Of a DNA stretch of 64,000 bases, positions 52,091 through 64,000 are shown piece by piece; within the stretch, counting starts at the first letter, position 1, and the number at the start of each line of letters is the position of its first letter. Below the pieces are notes generated by a model, which worked only from the letters and a program-made list of their open reading frames with translations, was not told where the DNA came from and made no database searches. The DNA lies in assembly GCA_022829145.1 (NCBI GenBank), contig CM040764.1:2131552-2195551 (forward strand). The letters run 5' to 3'. This DNA comes from Albula goreensis. Its lineage: Eukaryota > Chordata > Actinopteri > Albuliformes > Albulidae. Both the position numbers and the translations under genes were made by a program.

Positions 52091-52595
52091 CAAGTGTAAA
52101 TGTAATATTCTATTTATAATATTACATAATAATCAGTACTGGCTGGTGAGTGGGGGGGGTCCTGGCAGAAGCCGGCAGGAGGGCAGGACAGGCAGGAAAG
52201 CTTCAGTCGGTGCACTGGCTAAGATACAGTTCCATGCAGCCTTTAGTTGCAAACGAATGCCTTTTTCGTTAAAACGTAGGTTAACAATTAAATTCTAATG
52301 TGACTTTTCATATGTAATGCTACAGATTACATGGTGAATACTTGCAGACAGGAAGCTGAAGTTCGTGCCATGGGGAGGGGGAGGGGCCGACCTGCAGTCT
52401 CAGGTGGGATTCTGGCACGTAATTGCACAGTGTGATCCTTGCGCACACACTCATAACTGTAACTAGGGGGATTAGTGTTGCGCAGGTGCGGTGTGGTTAT
52501 AATTCTGGAGAAGCAGTTATTAATCTTTAATGCTCAATTGTGAAAGATTTCCACAGCAATATGGTAAATGTTTTCTAGTTGCACACATTTGTTTA

Positions 52596-52612
52596 AAAAA
52601 AAAAAAAAAAGA
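52596..52612 (+). repeat. Poly(A) run
   Basis: About 16 A's, with an AG at the end; it causes the Lys-rich start of nearby open frames. Confidence 0.85.
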
Positions 52613-52899
52613 AAATGCATTCTTAAATTTCAGACTGGGGATACTAGACTTCGCCATATTCAGGTTCAAAGGTCAGACACACAAGGCTACATTATGTCAT
52701 TCAATCAGACTGTCATTGCATCATCACCATTACACTCAATGTTATGTCAATCAGCAAGTCTACCATTAAATCAATATAATCGCTAAATTATGTAGCAAGG
52801 CTACCCTTACATTACCAGCCCTGGGGTGAACCAGCCAATCACTGAAATGCACTCCAGTGTGTGCAACTTTGCAGGTTAAACTCACATGTGGGACACTGC

Positions 52900-52990
52900 A
52901 ATTACATTACGTTACACACGTCAGTTATTTAGCAAGCACTGTTATCCAGGGAGAACCTGATTGCACTCACAGGATTAATGAGACCAATAG
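52900..52990 (-). repeat. Degraded L2-type tail
   Basis: attacattacgttacacacg, tcagttatttagcaagcact, gttatccagggagaacctga follows the tail plan seen at 17308 and 26868 with a GGATA(A) core on the minus strand. Confidence 0.6.
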
Positions 52991-52999
52991 TACCATACC

Positions 53000-53886
53000 T
53001 CACTAACAACATTTTCTGATGTAGCCTGGAGCCAAGAAGCAGAATTACTTCAGCAGGCACGTGTAAACAGAGCTTATGTTAGCGAACCCGTGAGCTACAT
53101 CAGTCACTCTGGGGAAGGCTGTCCGCTGAGCACATGAATGATGCGATGTGCAGATTCAGCAGGACCAGCCGCTCTTAAACCCCAGTGGGCACAAACTGCT
53201 TCTCTTCCTCCCTCCCCCACTATGCCGCTGCCCGCGTAAAAGACCCCCCGCCTGCAGGTAAGACGTTCCCCCCCGAACCAAATACCGGTCGGTACGCGGC
53301 ATCAGACGGCTGTCGTTAACGTGCCGCAGGCAGAACCGCCCTCCGCTTTTTGTGTGACCTGTCCTTCAGGCAACATTGCGCCCTTTCCTAACTATTATTC
53401 TTTACTGTCATATTAAGGCGCGATTTATATGCGCGTTCCAGAGGGTTTACACTGTTGCTGGTGCGGGATAATGCATTAATCAAATAGCAATTAAAAGAGT
53501 CGTTTATCTCGATGGGATTACGGCCACCATCTTTAACGCTTTTAATGCGCGTGAGTGCTGAAGTAGATAATCCATGCGCCGGGTTATCCTGGATGGTACC
53601 TGACTATCGTACTTTCAGGCCAGCCCTGGTGGAGGAATAACCCTACCTGGAGCTGTCAGGGTTAAAAACGAACATTCAGGGTGATTATTATTCCGCGTAT
53701 GGTCGGCTGCTCTACTCCACCTGTCTCATGGAACATAGGCTTTCCAGAACATACCTTCAGCCACAGCATCTCTACTTTTATTTGGAATTTCACACTGTTA
53801 TGAAAGAACCATACACCCAGGGTGCAAATGATTTTACCCTCCAAATGTATCTCTGTCAAACATCTGCTTCATCAAATGCACACACA

Positions 53887-53917
<31 letters not shown>

Positions 53918-54150
53918 CAAATATGGATAATCTTCCCAATTCACCCTTTCTGATTACCTCAATTTTTCATGTACAGTGCATAACACTACACAGTATAAAC
54001 ATACTGTGTTATGTCCTTCTGTGAACCTGCTTTTTGTAAAATACATCCCAAACCCAGATAGCTGCTTTGCCAATAGACATTAAGCCAAAACAGTGGTTGG
54101 CAGCAACAACAAAAAATATTCACATTGCTTTAAATATTGTAAATAAGGGC
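53000..54150. other. Intergenic stretch, possible conserved block
   Basis: The section 53400-53600 is balanced in composition and rich in ATTA/TAAT-type motifs (gcattaatcaaatagcaatt). Elsewhere there is a (CA) run at 53878-53918. No gene is recognised. Confidence 0.5.
53878..53918 (+). repeat. (CA)n microsatellite
   Basis: A CA run interrupted once by CC. Confidence 0.9.
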
Positions 54151-54177
54151 AGTTTAACCTCAGCTCTGGCGGGCCAT

Positions 54178-54318
54178 AGTGTCTGCAGGTACTTGCTCCA
54201 ACAACACACACTATGCCATTTGATTTCTCTCATTAGTTATCTCTAGAACCCAGCAGCTAAATTAATTAGTGAAGTCAGGGGGCGTAGTGAGAGGGTGGAA
54301 CATGTACCTGCAGACACT
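54178..54318. mobile_element. Palindromic MITE-like element
   Basis: agtgtctgcaggtacttgct, cca at 54178-54200 is matched in reverse complement at 54296-54318 with two differences in 23. The centre contains ctaattaattagtgaagtca. Elements with this 'gtgtctgcaggt' inverted repeat are common in fish. The true ends may extend to about 54155 and 54345, where further partial matches (gggcc / ggagccctg) occur. No target duplication could be fixed. Confidence 0.65.
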
Positions 54319-54344
54319 GGAGCCCTGTAGGACCAAGGACCAAG

Positions 54345-55370
54345 TCAAAGACTGGAACAGAACAAACAAAGCAACCGTGCAACCATCGTTTCGCTGTGTG
54401 AAGCCATAGCCATGAACTTCAAAAGTAAGCATAAGTTTGCTTATTAAATCGCTACATTTATCATAGTTATGAAGCGCAGGATGAGATATTCAAAATATAT
54501 TGAACTTAAATTAAATACACATACAATGTTACAGGTTTTTGCAATGTCTGACTCAACACAAAGCCAAGATCCCTTCTGCATAAACAAGCCTGTTAAGCAT
54601 ATGCCCGCTCATCAAAAACCTGGGAAAAAGCTAAGGATAGGGCTCTCGATTAGCATGTGTGATATGTGGTGCATCCATGCAAAATATATCACCTGCAAGA
54701 ACTGCTCTCTGTCTTCACTTTGATAGCCCCAGTTCAACTTGCAAGTCTTTCATGTGATGTTTGAAGTTTGCACGTAGCAACTATTTGCTGTCAAGCAATA
54801 GCGCTGCAAAATGTATATGATGATGACCAAAAACAAAGCCAGTACTCGGCACTTGCTTCATTGTGAATGGAAAGGCAAAACCTGTACAATTTTCTGTATA
54901 GAGCCTTAAACTATACACTTCGTTTTCCTACAGTTTCTCACTGCTATGCACGTATTTCCTCCACTCTATTTCTCACGGGGAAGAACGGTTCATAGCTGGC
55001 AATTGTGCAAACTGCAACCTCAGACCAGACACCTGCGATGAGAAGTGAGGAGCGGCCGCCCTTTGGTCATTAACAATCAAATGGCTTTTATTAAAAGCTC
55101 TGCGAAGGATGTCCCCTCAGACGCCTGTGGAGCTCGATAACCCCAAACCGTCCCGATGACCTTTTAATTCCTCCTGGGTAGGGAGGGAGCGCGCCGTCTT
55201 TCGTGGAGTCGATCGAGGCTGGCAGGATTAATCCCTGCATGGGAAAACTCGGGTTCTCCGCATGGAGGTGGATTTGAGCGGTGACCTCCCAGCGACCTTG
55301 ACAGCCACTCGGCGGGGGGTACCCACCCAATTGCCTCACATTAAGCAACGGCATACACTTGCAGGTTGGA
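54345..55370. other. Intergenic stretch with no recognised feature
   Basis: Mixed composition; short open frames only. Confidence 0.6.
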
Positions 55371-55375
55371 GGCCA

Positions 55376-55910
55376 ACAAATGCTCAGCCCTGTGTCTATT
55401 ATTCCAATGCTCAGCCCTGTGTCAGTTATTCCAATGCTCTGCCCTGTGTCGGTTAACCCAAACACTCAGCCCTATGTCGGTTATTCCAAACGCTCAGCCC
55501 TGTGTCGGTTATTCCAATGCTCAGCCCTGTGTCGGTTATTCCAAACGCTCAGCCCTGTGTCGGTTATTCCAATGCTCAGCCCAGTTCGGTTATTCCAATG
55601 CTCAGCCCTGTCTCGGTTATTCCAAGCAGTCAGCCCTGTGTCGGTTATTCCAAACACTCAGCCCTGTGTCGGTTATTCCAAACACTCAGCCCTGTGTCGG
55701 TTATTCCAAACACTCAGCCCTGTGTCAGTTATTCCAAACACTCAGCCCTGTGTCAGTTATTCCAAACAGTCAGCCCTGTGTCAGTTATTCCAAACAGTCA
55801 GCCCTGTGTCGGTTATTCCAATGCTCAGCCCTGTGTCAGTTATTCCAAACAGTCAGCGCTGTGTCAGTTATTCCAAATGCTCGGCCCTGTGTTGATTATT
55901 CCCAGCCTAG
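55376..55910 (+). repeat. 26/27-bp tandem array, about 20 units
   Basis: The unit cctgtgtcggttattccaaa, cactcag recurs, with 27-base (aaacactcag) and 26-base (aatgctcag) forms interspersed. Because 27 is a multiple of three, long open frames appear in all plus frames (137-191 codons), with SVIPNTQPCVGYSKHSALC-type periodic peptides. These are array artefacts unless transcription is shown. Confidence 0.95.
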
Positions 55911-57000
55911 TGTAACAGTTCCATTGATCGTCATTGATTAACTATGAAAAGAACAATTCACAGAATTATCAATACCAACTGACATCGCTACAGTAAATGA
56001 TTACCAATTTACCAGTTGTGTAATATAGTTCCTGTTCTTTGCAAACTACTGCAGCATTTGTCATACTTACAAATGACAGGTTTTAATCTGTAGAGAAATA
56101 TATTCTGCCTTCTTTCTCCAAATTCAGGTAGTGTTGGTTCATTAACTTGAGCTGGGGATATTCTGCAGTTGAAACGCTAATGAAACATCACATCTTTTGT
56201 GGGGCCTGTATGCTAAAAAATGTTGTTCATTGCACTCAAATCTGACGCAATAAACAGATAAAAACATCTCTTTTCTTCTAAGTTAAAAGTTTCTAAGTTA
56301 AAATAGATTTAACTGAATTTACTTCAAATTTGTCAGCTGTGTTATGTAACACAAGAAATCTACAATGTGAAACACAGTTAAGAGAAGCCTTTGGGATCGC
56401 TTGTCCATTAATTATTCAGATAATTGCCATCCTTGATAATTAATTGCCATCTTTGTTAATTAAACGATGCCACATTGTAGCCATCACCACAGCACACAAA
56501 CATGGGGAAATTTGCACCGGTTCAAGAGCATTTAAAAAGTATAATCTTGCAGATCATTTCAACACATTTCACATCAATATTCCTTTGGATAAAGCCCAAA
56601 GGGTATGGTTATCCACAGATTAAAATTATATGTGGGTATAACAAATGCTATGCGGATGAATAAAGAAAAATAATACGATTACAAAACTAAACTGGTAATC
56701 GTTTATTTCCAACAGCTGTGGATGATTCTGTAAATTATTTGTTCAATTGTTAATTAAAGAGGATAGACAGGAACATTTTCAAAGCAACAAGAGGGTAAAA
56801 GGTAAAGTTTGTTCTTCCCCAGCGTCCGACTCAGAAGTTCTTCCACTGAAGTCGTGCGAGACATAATTGTGAGATGTTTTTATGAAATACCTGTTATTTA
56901 TTTTGGTATTTTGGTACATGTGTTACTGTCACTGTATTAAATATGATGAGAACTGAACAGGCATTAGAATGAAGGCCCGGAGCTTGAAAGAAAGATGACT
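55910..57000. other. AT-rich intergenic stretch
   Basis: No gene, RNA or clear repeat is seen. A balanced segment with ttaattaaacgatgccacat at 56390-56560 may be a conserved non-coding element. Confidence 0.5.
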
Positions 57001-57004
57001 GTAG

Positions 57005-57045
57005 CATGACTCACATTACTGATTTCATAAAGCAGACACTCTTAT
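57005..57045 (-). repeat. Degraded L2-type tail
   Basis: ttactgatttcataaagcag, acactcttatcca follows the tail plan of the better copies. Confidence 0.45.
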
Positions 57046-57087
57046 CCATATTTAAAAATGTTTCACTTTAAAAAGCAAGTCATGTCC

Positions 57088-57120
<33 letters not shown>
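57088..57120 (+). repeat. (TA)n microsatellite
   Basis: A TA run of about 24 bases, followed by TGTATG. Confidence 0.95.
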
Positions 57121-57121
<1 letters not shown>

Positions 57122-57549
57122 AGGTGAATATTTTCTGCAGCTATTTACTGCATTATAGTTTATCATAACAGTGGGATCCACTGGGAAGCAGGAGAATTTC
57201 ACTTTGGTTAAACTTTAAGCTCTGTACTTTTCTCACCTCTGGGACGAAGTAGAATAATTTTCTGTTTGCCGAATCTTCTGAAGGGATGAATCTTGGGATG
57301 GTTTATCTAGGCCTCGTCCTTACTTGCAATTCGCCTCGAGTCATTCCATGACACAACTGTGTAATTTATGGTGGCCTCGTTCATGAAGGCATGCCAGAGG
57401 TAAGGAAACTGCAGAGCCTAAGGTGCTATCACAGTAAAATGCCAATTTATTGTACATTGCTCATCAGTAAAACATGCAGTGCCCCACCAAAGTATTCAAA
57501 CCTGCAACCTCTATGTAACACTACACTCAGTGAATGGGATGTGCATATG

Positions 57550-60500
57550 GGACTCTCAGAACAACAGCAGGGCTGCTTCTACTGTAATCTCTCCCAGTCT
57601 TTCCACAGTGAGTACTATGCAAAGTATCCACACAGATGCCTACCTGCACACATAACAGCCGGCCCATAGGGTGTTTTTGTAAAGATGTGTTTTTGTGTGT
57701 GTGTGTGTTTGTGTGTGTGCATTTCTCCGCTGCAATTTCTGAAAGGTAGCCTTGAAAGCAAACACATGCGCGTGAGCATTGGACTCATTGTGACCCCCTT
57801 CCCCTCCCCCATCCCCCCATCCCCCATGGTGGCAGGCCGGCCATCACCTCACCGCAGAGCCACAGAGCGTGCTCAGACGGGAGAATCGGTGCGGAAACCG
57901 CGACTTTAAAATGTCAGAGCGCCGGCCTTAGCATTCCGGGCCCGTCCACAGATCCACGTGTGCGTGAAATTTCAGAGGAGGGTAGAAAGAAGGTAGCGAG
58001 GGACGGGGATGGGGATGGGGGCGGGTGCGGGGGGGGAAGGGGGCGCTCTCCAAACCAACCTGAGCCAGGTAAAACGTCTCCAGTGCAGTCGCGGAGGTCA
58101 AGCTCCTCTCTCTCTCACACAGGCACTCAGATAAAAGGTTTTCAGACTGTGGCTGCTCCGGCCTGGTTTTAGCTCCTCCTTCCTTCTGAGATCTGATTTC
58201 TTTCAAAACTAATTTCTCATTTTTCATGCAAATCCACCATGTGTAGGGGAAAAACGGAACGAAGGGGAAGAAAAAACTGTCACCTGCCACTATCGGGCCT
58301 CAAGATTTCAGGACCCGCTCTCCTGAATTTTAAGTGTGGCTTGAAAATAACGAATTCTTCACAGTAATGATTTCTGCTTCAGTTGGATGGCGGCGGGGGC
58401 TTTAAGAACTGTCAGTTCTTTAAAAACTATTTTCCCTTGTCCACGCCAACGTGTTAGAAAATATCTTTTCTTCCATTACGTCCCGCTCTCGTCGTGGCTC
58501 GTGAGGAGGAGCGTTCTGGTGAGCGACTCTGCGGGTGAATCAGACGGCGCTTTTATCTGCGTCGGGCTCGGTGCGACGGCGAGGTAACATCTAATCGATC
58601 TCCCCTCCCTCCCCGAGGCCCCTGCAGGAGGAACCGTTTCTTACAAAATTTAAAGAGAATGTTAAAAAAATACCGTCTGTGAGATTGGCAAATTTCTGGG
58701 AAGGAAGCTGGTAAGATAAATCATGGATGGACGGACGCCCCTCTTAGGTATTTAGTTTAGGGTGACATAATATGATGTAGATATTCAAAAAAAAAAAATA
58801 CTAGGCCTTCAGGAATAGAGACAAACAGGCTGTATTCTTCTTTACCAAATAAACAGCTTGCGAGGCGCCTCTTTAGTCCTGATGAGGCATGGCAGGGGAG
58901 CGGATTCTCCCATGTTTGATTTCACAGGCCGTGGCAGGTGGCAGCTGACTCTACAGGGCAGGCAGTCTCCCCAGCCAGACAGGCCTCCGGTGGACTCCAT
59001 CTAACCGCAGTGACACTTCTGTTCCTGACTCCATGCCGCGAGTTTAAACGATTTTAACAACTTTTAACTTTTCCTGCTCCCACGGGAGGGATGCCTCTTC
59101 ACTTTCAGCTGAGCGACAAGAAAAATAAGAAAAGGACAAAGCACTATATGGGTTAGATTGAACCCAGACCTGACAATATCTTAGATACTGTGCACTGAAT
59201 GCACAGTAGTTTTCTCCACTCCGGCAAATCCAATACTCATTATAAACACAGAAAGGCGTATTTGAGTATATAGTCAGCATGAACGGACTGCATGTAATTC
59301 GGGTTGAGGTGAATATAACTGGTCACAAAACCTGGCAACGCTACAATCACAGAGCACCTGTGACTCCAATTCCCCTGCACAATTACTACCCCCCCCGACC
59401 CCCCGAACACCAACCAAGCGCCTGTTTGACCTCCGGCTCGGGCTGAATGCTATGCATTTTCACAGCGCTGGGCGCATTGATAGGGTCCTGTTGGTTTTCA
59501 TAAAGCTGTCTTTTCTGTCCTGTGTCTGCTATTGATTGAATGGCATGGAGTTCCCCCTCTGGTTTGCTTTGTTGGTTCTGAATAATCGCACAGTGGCCAG
59601 GATTCAACCCTCGGCTTCAGCCAGGATCCAGCCCTCGGCTTCAGCATACAGTCATTCAGCATGGGCTGTCTGATGTTACTTTGGCGAAGTTCTAACAATG
59701 GAACTAAAGGCAAAGTGCCTTTACAACAAGCATCACCTGGGCTGATTAGAATTCAGCTCTCACGCTGCATGTCTGTAGGTTCAGCCTCAGCTGTGCAGGC
59801 CTGTCGGGTTAATCTGATCTGGGCATGCCCGTAACGCGAGGCTCGGCTGTGCGTACCTGTGGCAGGTTCAGTCCCGGCCAGCTGTGCCAGTGGGTTCAGC
59901 CTCGGCGTTGGGGTGGGGGGTGGGCGGGGAGCGGAAGCTGTCCTGTGAAACACAAGGGCAGGGCGGACAGTCGATGAGTGCAAATTAAAAATTATCCAGA
60001 ATGCAGTCTGCACTTATTACTATTCTAACAACATCATATTGTGATATATGCATTATAAGTAAATCGCATGGTCTGATAATATCTGTGTGTTAAGGCAGCT
60101 GCAGGCTTGAAATTAACACCATGTTCAGAACGGTGGATGGTGTGAAAAAGGGTCAGGGAGGCACTCGAATTGGGGAGTTCCGATTCAGACATTCAAAAAC
60201 AGACATTCCAACATCTTTGACTAGTTTCCTGCAGACTGCTCAGGTGTGTTTAGGTGTGGAAATGGACAGGGTTTCAAGTAGTCTGAAAATTATTTGTGTC
60301 GAAAGATGATCATGAACACCTTTGAAGAACAAATTGTCAGTAGTGTTCATCAGCTTGACTTTACAAGTACTGTGACACCCAGAAATCTCAAAATTAATTG
60401 AGGGAGATTGTGTAGGCTGTAGAGTGCTCTTTCTGGCCCTGACATGAACACCGCTGAGCACTTTCAATATGATTTCAAGTGGTCTACAAATTATATCTGA

Positions 60501-63500
60501 AATTAGAAAGAAAACTTGCACGATATTACAGTTTCCAAACTGCATACACAAACATGTCAAGATAAAAGTAAAATGACATGCAAGCTAACAAACGTATGTT
60601 TGCTTTGAATTGGTTTCCACCTCTCCCATCTTGACAGACCGCTGTTGCAGAAAACGAGAGAAATTTGGCTACACATGACCCCTTTTTTTTACTGCGCTGA
60701 TTTATGTGACAGAAATATAAAACACCACAGAATACATAAAAACAGAGAAGAAAATGAAAAAGTGAAAATTACACTCATTTTGCTCAAACTGCTTTCTGAC
60801 TACTTGTACCCCTCTCTGCGACAGACAGCATTTGAGGATAGCTAGTAAATACAAATGCACAATAATACAAATACACACAGCCGGCACACCTGCCCTAGAT
60901 GCACCGAAGCTTTCAGGAAAGCCTACGAACTGTTAGTAACACAAAAGCACTTCTGCATTTGTATGCCGGTGGTTTTCAGCATAGACCGGTGATGGAAAAA
61001 TGACGCGTCTGAACTGGATTGATTGGTCTGGGTGAAGACTGGCCTCACCGAGGGGTAGAGTGGGCTCACATGGGTACATTCCGACAGCACGCGAACGGAA
61101 TCCGGTGCTTTATTTGCCTTTTCAAGACAGTGCTTTGCTTTTTCGCAGATGCAGTTTTTCCACAAACAGGAGACGAAGTGAGAATACAGCTTGAGTATAG
61201 AAAGAGTACACAAAAACCCAGGTAACATCGAAGGGCTTAGCAACTCAGTTGACGAACAGCAAGTCAGTTCAAAAATAATTGGTTAGCAATTAAAGGACAA
61301 TTAGCTACTGATTCTCCTCAGTGTTAAGGAGAGTTTGACGCTACAAGGTACAGATAAATTTGCCTTTCTGTTGGTCGTTGTTCCAGCCAGCTCTTCCAGC
61401 CTGATAATATCAGAACATACTCTGAGTTTAGACTGTGCATTAGGTTGCCTGCAGTCTTCCCTGCAAGACTGAGAGCGAAGCCTTTGGACAGAGGAAGTTT
61501 GGAGTATTGTCACGGCCCATGCAATTTCACCTTCAAGTTTAATCTTAAAGAACACAGACAGGAGAGTGCTAACAATATTGAAGGTTCTTACCTTGACACC
61601 TTCATGAGGTATAACGTTTACTGGACTTTCCAGTTGTGTGCATCAGTTCTGGCATCCCAGTTCAGATACATGGACTCAGAGAGAACATATTTTGATATTT
61701 CAAATGAAAAAATAGAATGTTTTTCTCAGCATCCACACCATTTTTTATTAAACATACGCCGTAAGCACTATCCAACAGAAACAGGCATTTCATGTGATCG
61801 CATACATTTCACCGTGCAATGCCTGTTCGAAGCAAGTGTGTTTTTGGTTTTGTGTCGAGTTGCAGCTTCTTCCCATGGCAACAGTTTTGAACCGACCAAA
61901 TAGATTTCTAAGTGGAGCCCAAGAAGTTATTGATTTTATTTGCAAAATCAAACTCAATTACAGAAAAATTCCATCTCGACATTAGGCTCAGCATGTCAAT
62001 TGTGTTCAACACATACAACTGGGGTAACATATAAAATGCAGCTAGGTTACTTGTTTCCCCTCATTTAAAATGCTTCAAGCTACACTAAAATGTCTATGTA
62101 AACATGGTTACAAATACAACAAAAATAGTGAACGCCCCACTCATTTTTGAGGTCATTATGAAAAATGAAAATGAAGACAGAAATCTCTAAGCAGCTCTAG
62201 AGAATTCAAACAACAAATTCACACGGACAGATTCAAACACAAGGACACAGAAACAGGTCCTTATTGAACAATAGTGTTTCATATAAGCTATATTGAATGG
62301 TGCGCTCATTTGAATGGATGCAAACTGGAGCACACAGATGCTGGGAACTGGAGGGAGGGAAGTCACCCTCCATTATGTACGGTGCTGAGAACGCTCAGGT
62401 TACTGCGGAGGAGAGCACTGTCGCTCTCACATGGGCATCCTGAGGGGACCTGACTCTGACGGCCTGGCGTCTGTCACAGACGCCGCTCTCACTTAACAGG
62501 CAGAGGAGAGAACGTCCCTGCCGTCCCTCTCCTTCTTCTCCAGGCGGGGGGGTTTAGCCGCACCAAGGCTGCAGGTGGGGAGGGGGCGGGGCCGGAGCAC
62601 TTCTGATAAATGTCTGCCGTGAGACGGAGCCTGCCCCCAAAAAAAAAAAAAACCCAAACAACGGGGCCCCTCAAAGCTCCAAGGTAGCACAAGAAGCGGA
62701 TTTGCCCTAGGGGCAGGAGAGATGCTCTCACCATGGGTCTGGTTTTGCATTTCTCCTTATTGATGTAGCGTCCCACCGAGGACGCGGGAGCGAGTTTAAT
62801 GACAGCTGGAGAGCCAGGTGTCACTTGTGTGGGAGAGCCACTGGCTGTGCCAGTCATCATCCGCCACAACAACGCAGCAGCAAAACCCAGCAGCGGTGAA
62901 CAGCCCATCAACATTCACCTCATTTTCCCAGAAGGCACAGGGGCTGGAGGTGGCTAACAACAGACCCTGCATATCTGCAGGAAGCATTTGTCCTTGACTT
63001 TAAATTAGACTAAAAAATATTTATTTATCAACAGATTATATCAAATGTTTGTTTAACAAACAAAGATTGGCAGGTTCAGCATCGGGACACTAATATTAAT
63101 CATCGCTAAACTGTGTTTTTGAAGGGAAGCTGCTCCGCTAAAACTTTTATTTGAAGTGAAGGATAAACAGTGGCGGAGGCCTCCATTTTCACATTGCTAA
63201 AATGGCAGGTTACAATAATGATGTCGTTTTACCATACTCTTGCCAGCACTGTTCTTCTGGCTCAACCAAACCGCCCCTGCCTCAGTGACAGGAGGCCCCA
63301 GACGTTAGCTTATTCTCCCGCTCAAGCCGCTCAAGTGACTTGGAAGAGAGCAGATAAGAATAAGAGGAGAAGCCCCTCCCTTCACATCTACGCACACCAC
63401 AGATGTTAGGTTTTTCATATTTGTCTAGTAAAAATTTTGGCTGTTCCTTACTCATGTTATATTGTTCTCATTGCCTACGTTGTTAACATCTCATCCCGTA

Positions 63501-64000
63501 TTCTCTGTTTGCCCAGCTGGATGGGAGTTTCTGCCAATAAAATGAATTGGAAAACAGTGCAGCCCTAGAACTGTCCCATGATGCTCTGGGATTGTCTCAG
63601 TTTAATTCTGAGTACTGCATCTCTGTTGTCATATATTTTGTAGAGAACAACAGATAGTTCTGCTTGTGTGAAAGTGTGCAGCCCTCTTCTACATAATAAA
63701 TCCAGCTGAGACTACACCGTCGTTTTTAAAAAGCTCTATTTGGTTCACATTTCCACCGACTTTCAGTGTTCTGTTCGCCATAATGAAAAATAATAATTAT
63801 TTCTATTGATTTTCCCACAGGTGCTGTTGTACTAAGGACATCTTATAGATAAAGCTATGGTTTTAGTGTCTGGACTCTGTAGATGTAATCGATAGGTCAG
63901 GAAACTGCCCGTTTTTCACTGCCCAGTGACATTTGCCACTGTCAGAACTGCCCAATCAAGAGTCCGGAGGGCGGAGCAAAGACAATGGAGTATCAGTGCT
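57550..64000. other. Intergenic stretch with no recognised gene
   Basis: Composition varies: GC-rich patches at 57780-58080 and 62480-62620, AT-rich elsewhere. The longest open frames (61445-61903 plus, 152 codons; 62489-62914 minus, 141 codons) show no family motif, no supporting splice sites that I can identify, and overlap other frames. A GT run lies at 57685-57720. Confidence 0.55.

Noticed and set aside
55359-55941. Open frames of up to 191 codons as a possible repetitive secreted protein
   Set aside because: They are produced by the 26/27-bp array in all frames, with no leader and no flanking coding sequence.
61445-61903. 152-codon open frame as a small gene
   Set aside because: No homology, no promoter or splice signals that stand out, and AT-rich context in which such a frame can occur by chance.

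Overview
The window looks like nuclear DNA from a ray-finned fish, most likely a teleost. The evidence is one split gene with vertebrate GT-AG introns, GC-rich exons in AT-rich introns, and many fish-type dispersed repeats: tRNA-derived SINEs with an L2-type GGATA-loop tail, piggyBac, Tc1/mariner-like, hAT and Harbinger-like elements, a LINE fragment, and many microsatellites and minisatellites. I see no bacterial, viral or CRISPR-type content.

The only gene I can support is on the minus strand: a GluN3-type NMDA-receptor subunit, closest to GRIN3B (fish grin3b). Four coding exons fit together with matching splice phases. Exon 1 (47855-48310) holds the start, a hydrophobic leader and the first part of the amino-terminal domain. 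Exon 2 (7494-8134) holds the rest of that domain. Exon 3 (2397-3521) holds the linker, ligand-binding segment S1, M1, the pore loop M2 and M3. Exon 4 (243-388) holds the first part of S2. The remainder of S2, M4 and the C-terminus lie beyond base 1. The introns are about 39.7 kb (intron 1), 4.0 kb (intron 2), 2.0 kb (intron 3) and at least 242 bp (intron 4). Exon 3 carries a one-base frame break in a run of six C's (2916-2921); the flanking sequence is otherwise intact, so it may be a sequencing error or a real null allele.

Layout: 1-8134 holds exons 4, 3 and 2 and their introns, including an 84-bp repeat, a 30-bp repeat and a TA-flanked MITE. Bases 8135-47854 are intron 1, filled with transposon relics (piggyBac 12056-14040; hAT 15589-16934; SINEs 17308-17515 and 26868-27060; LINE about 29270-30310; Harbinger-like MITE 35071-35202; Tc1-like 35402-36933) and tandem arrays (50-bp units 23219-23879; 44-bp units 41985-42472). 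Bases 47855-48640 hold exon 1 and the presumed 5' UTR/promoter. From 48640 to 64000 I find no gene, only repeats, including a 26/27-bp array at 55376-55910 and a palindromic MITE near 54178-54318.

No undescribed multi-gene system is visible. The most useful points for follow-up are the frame break in exon 3, the very large first intron, the indel-free 50-bp array, and a few balanced-composition stretches that could be conserved non-coding elements.
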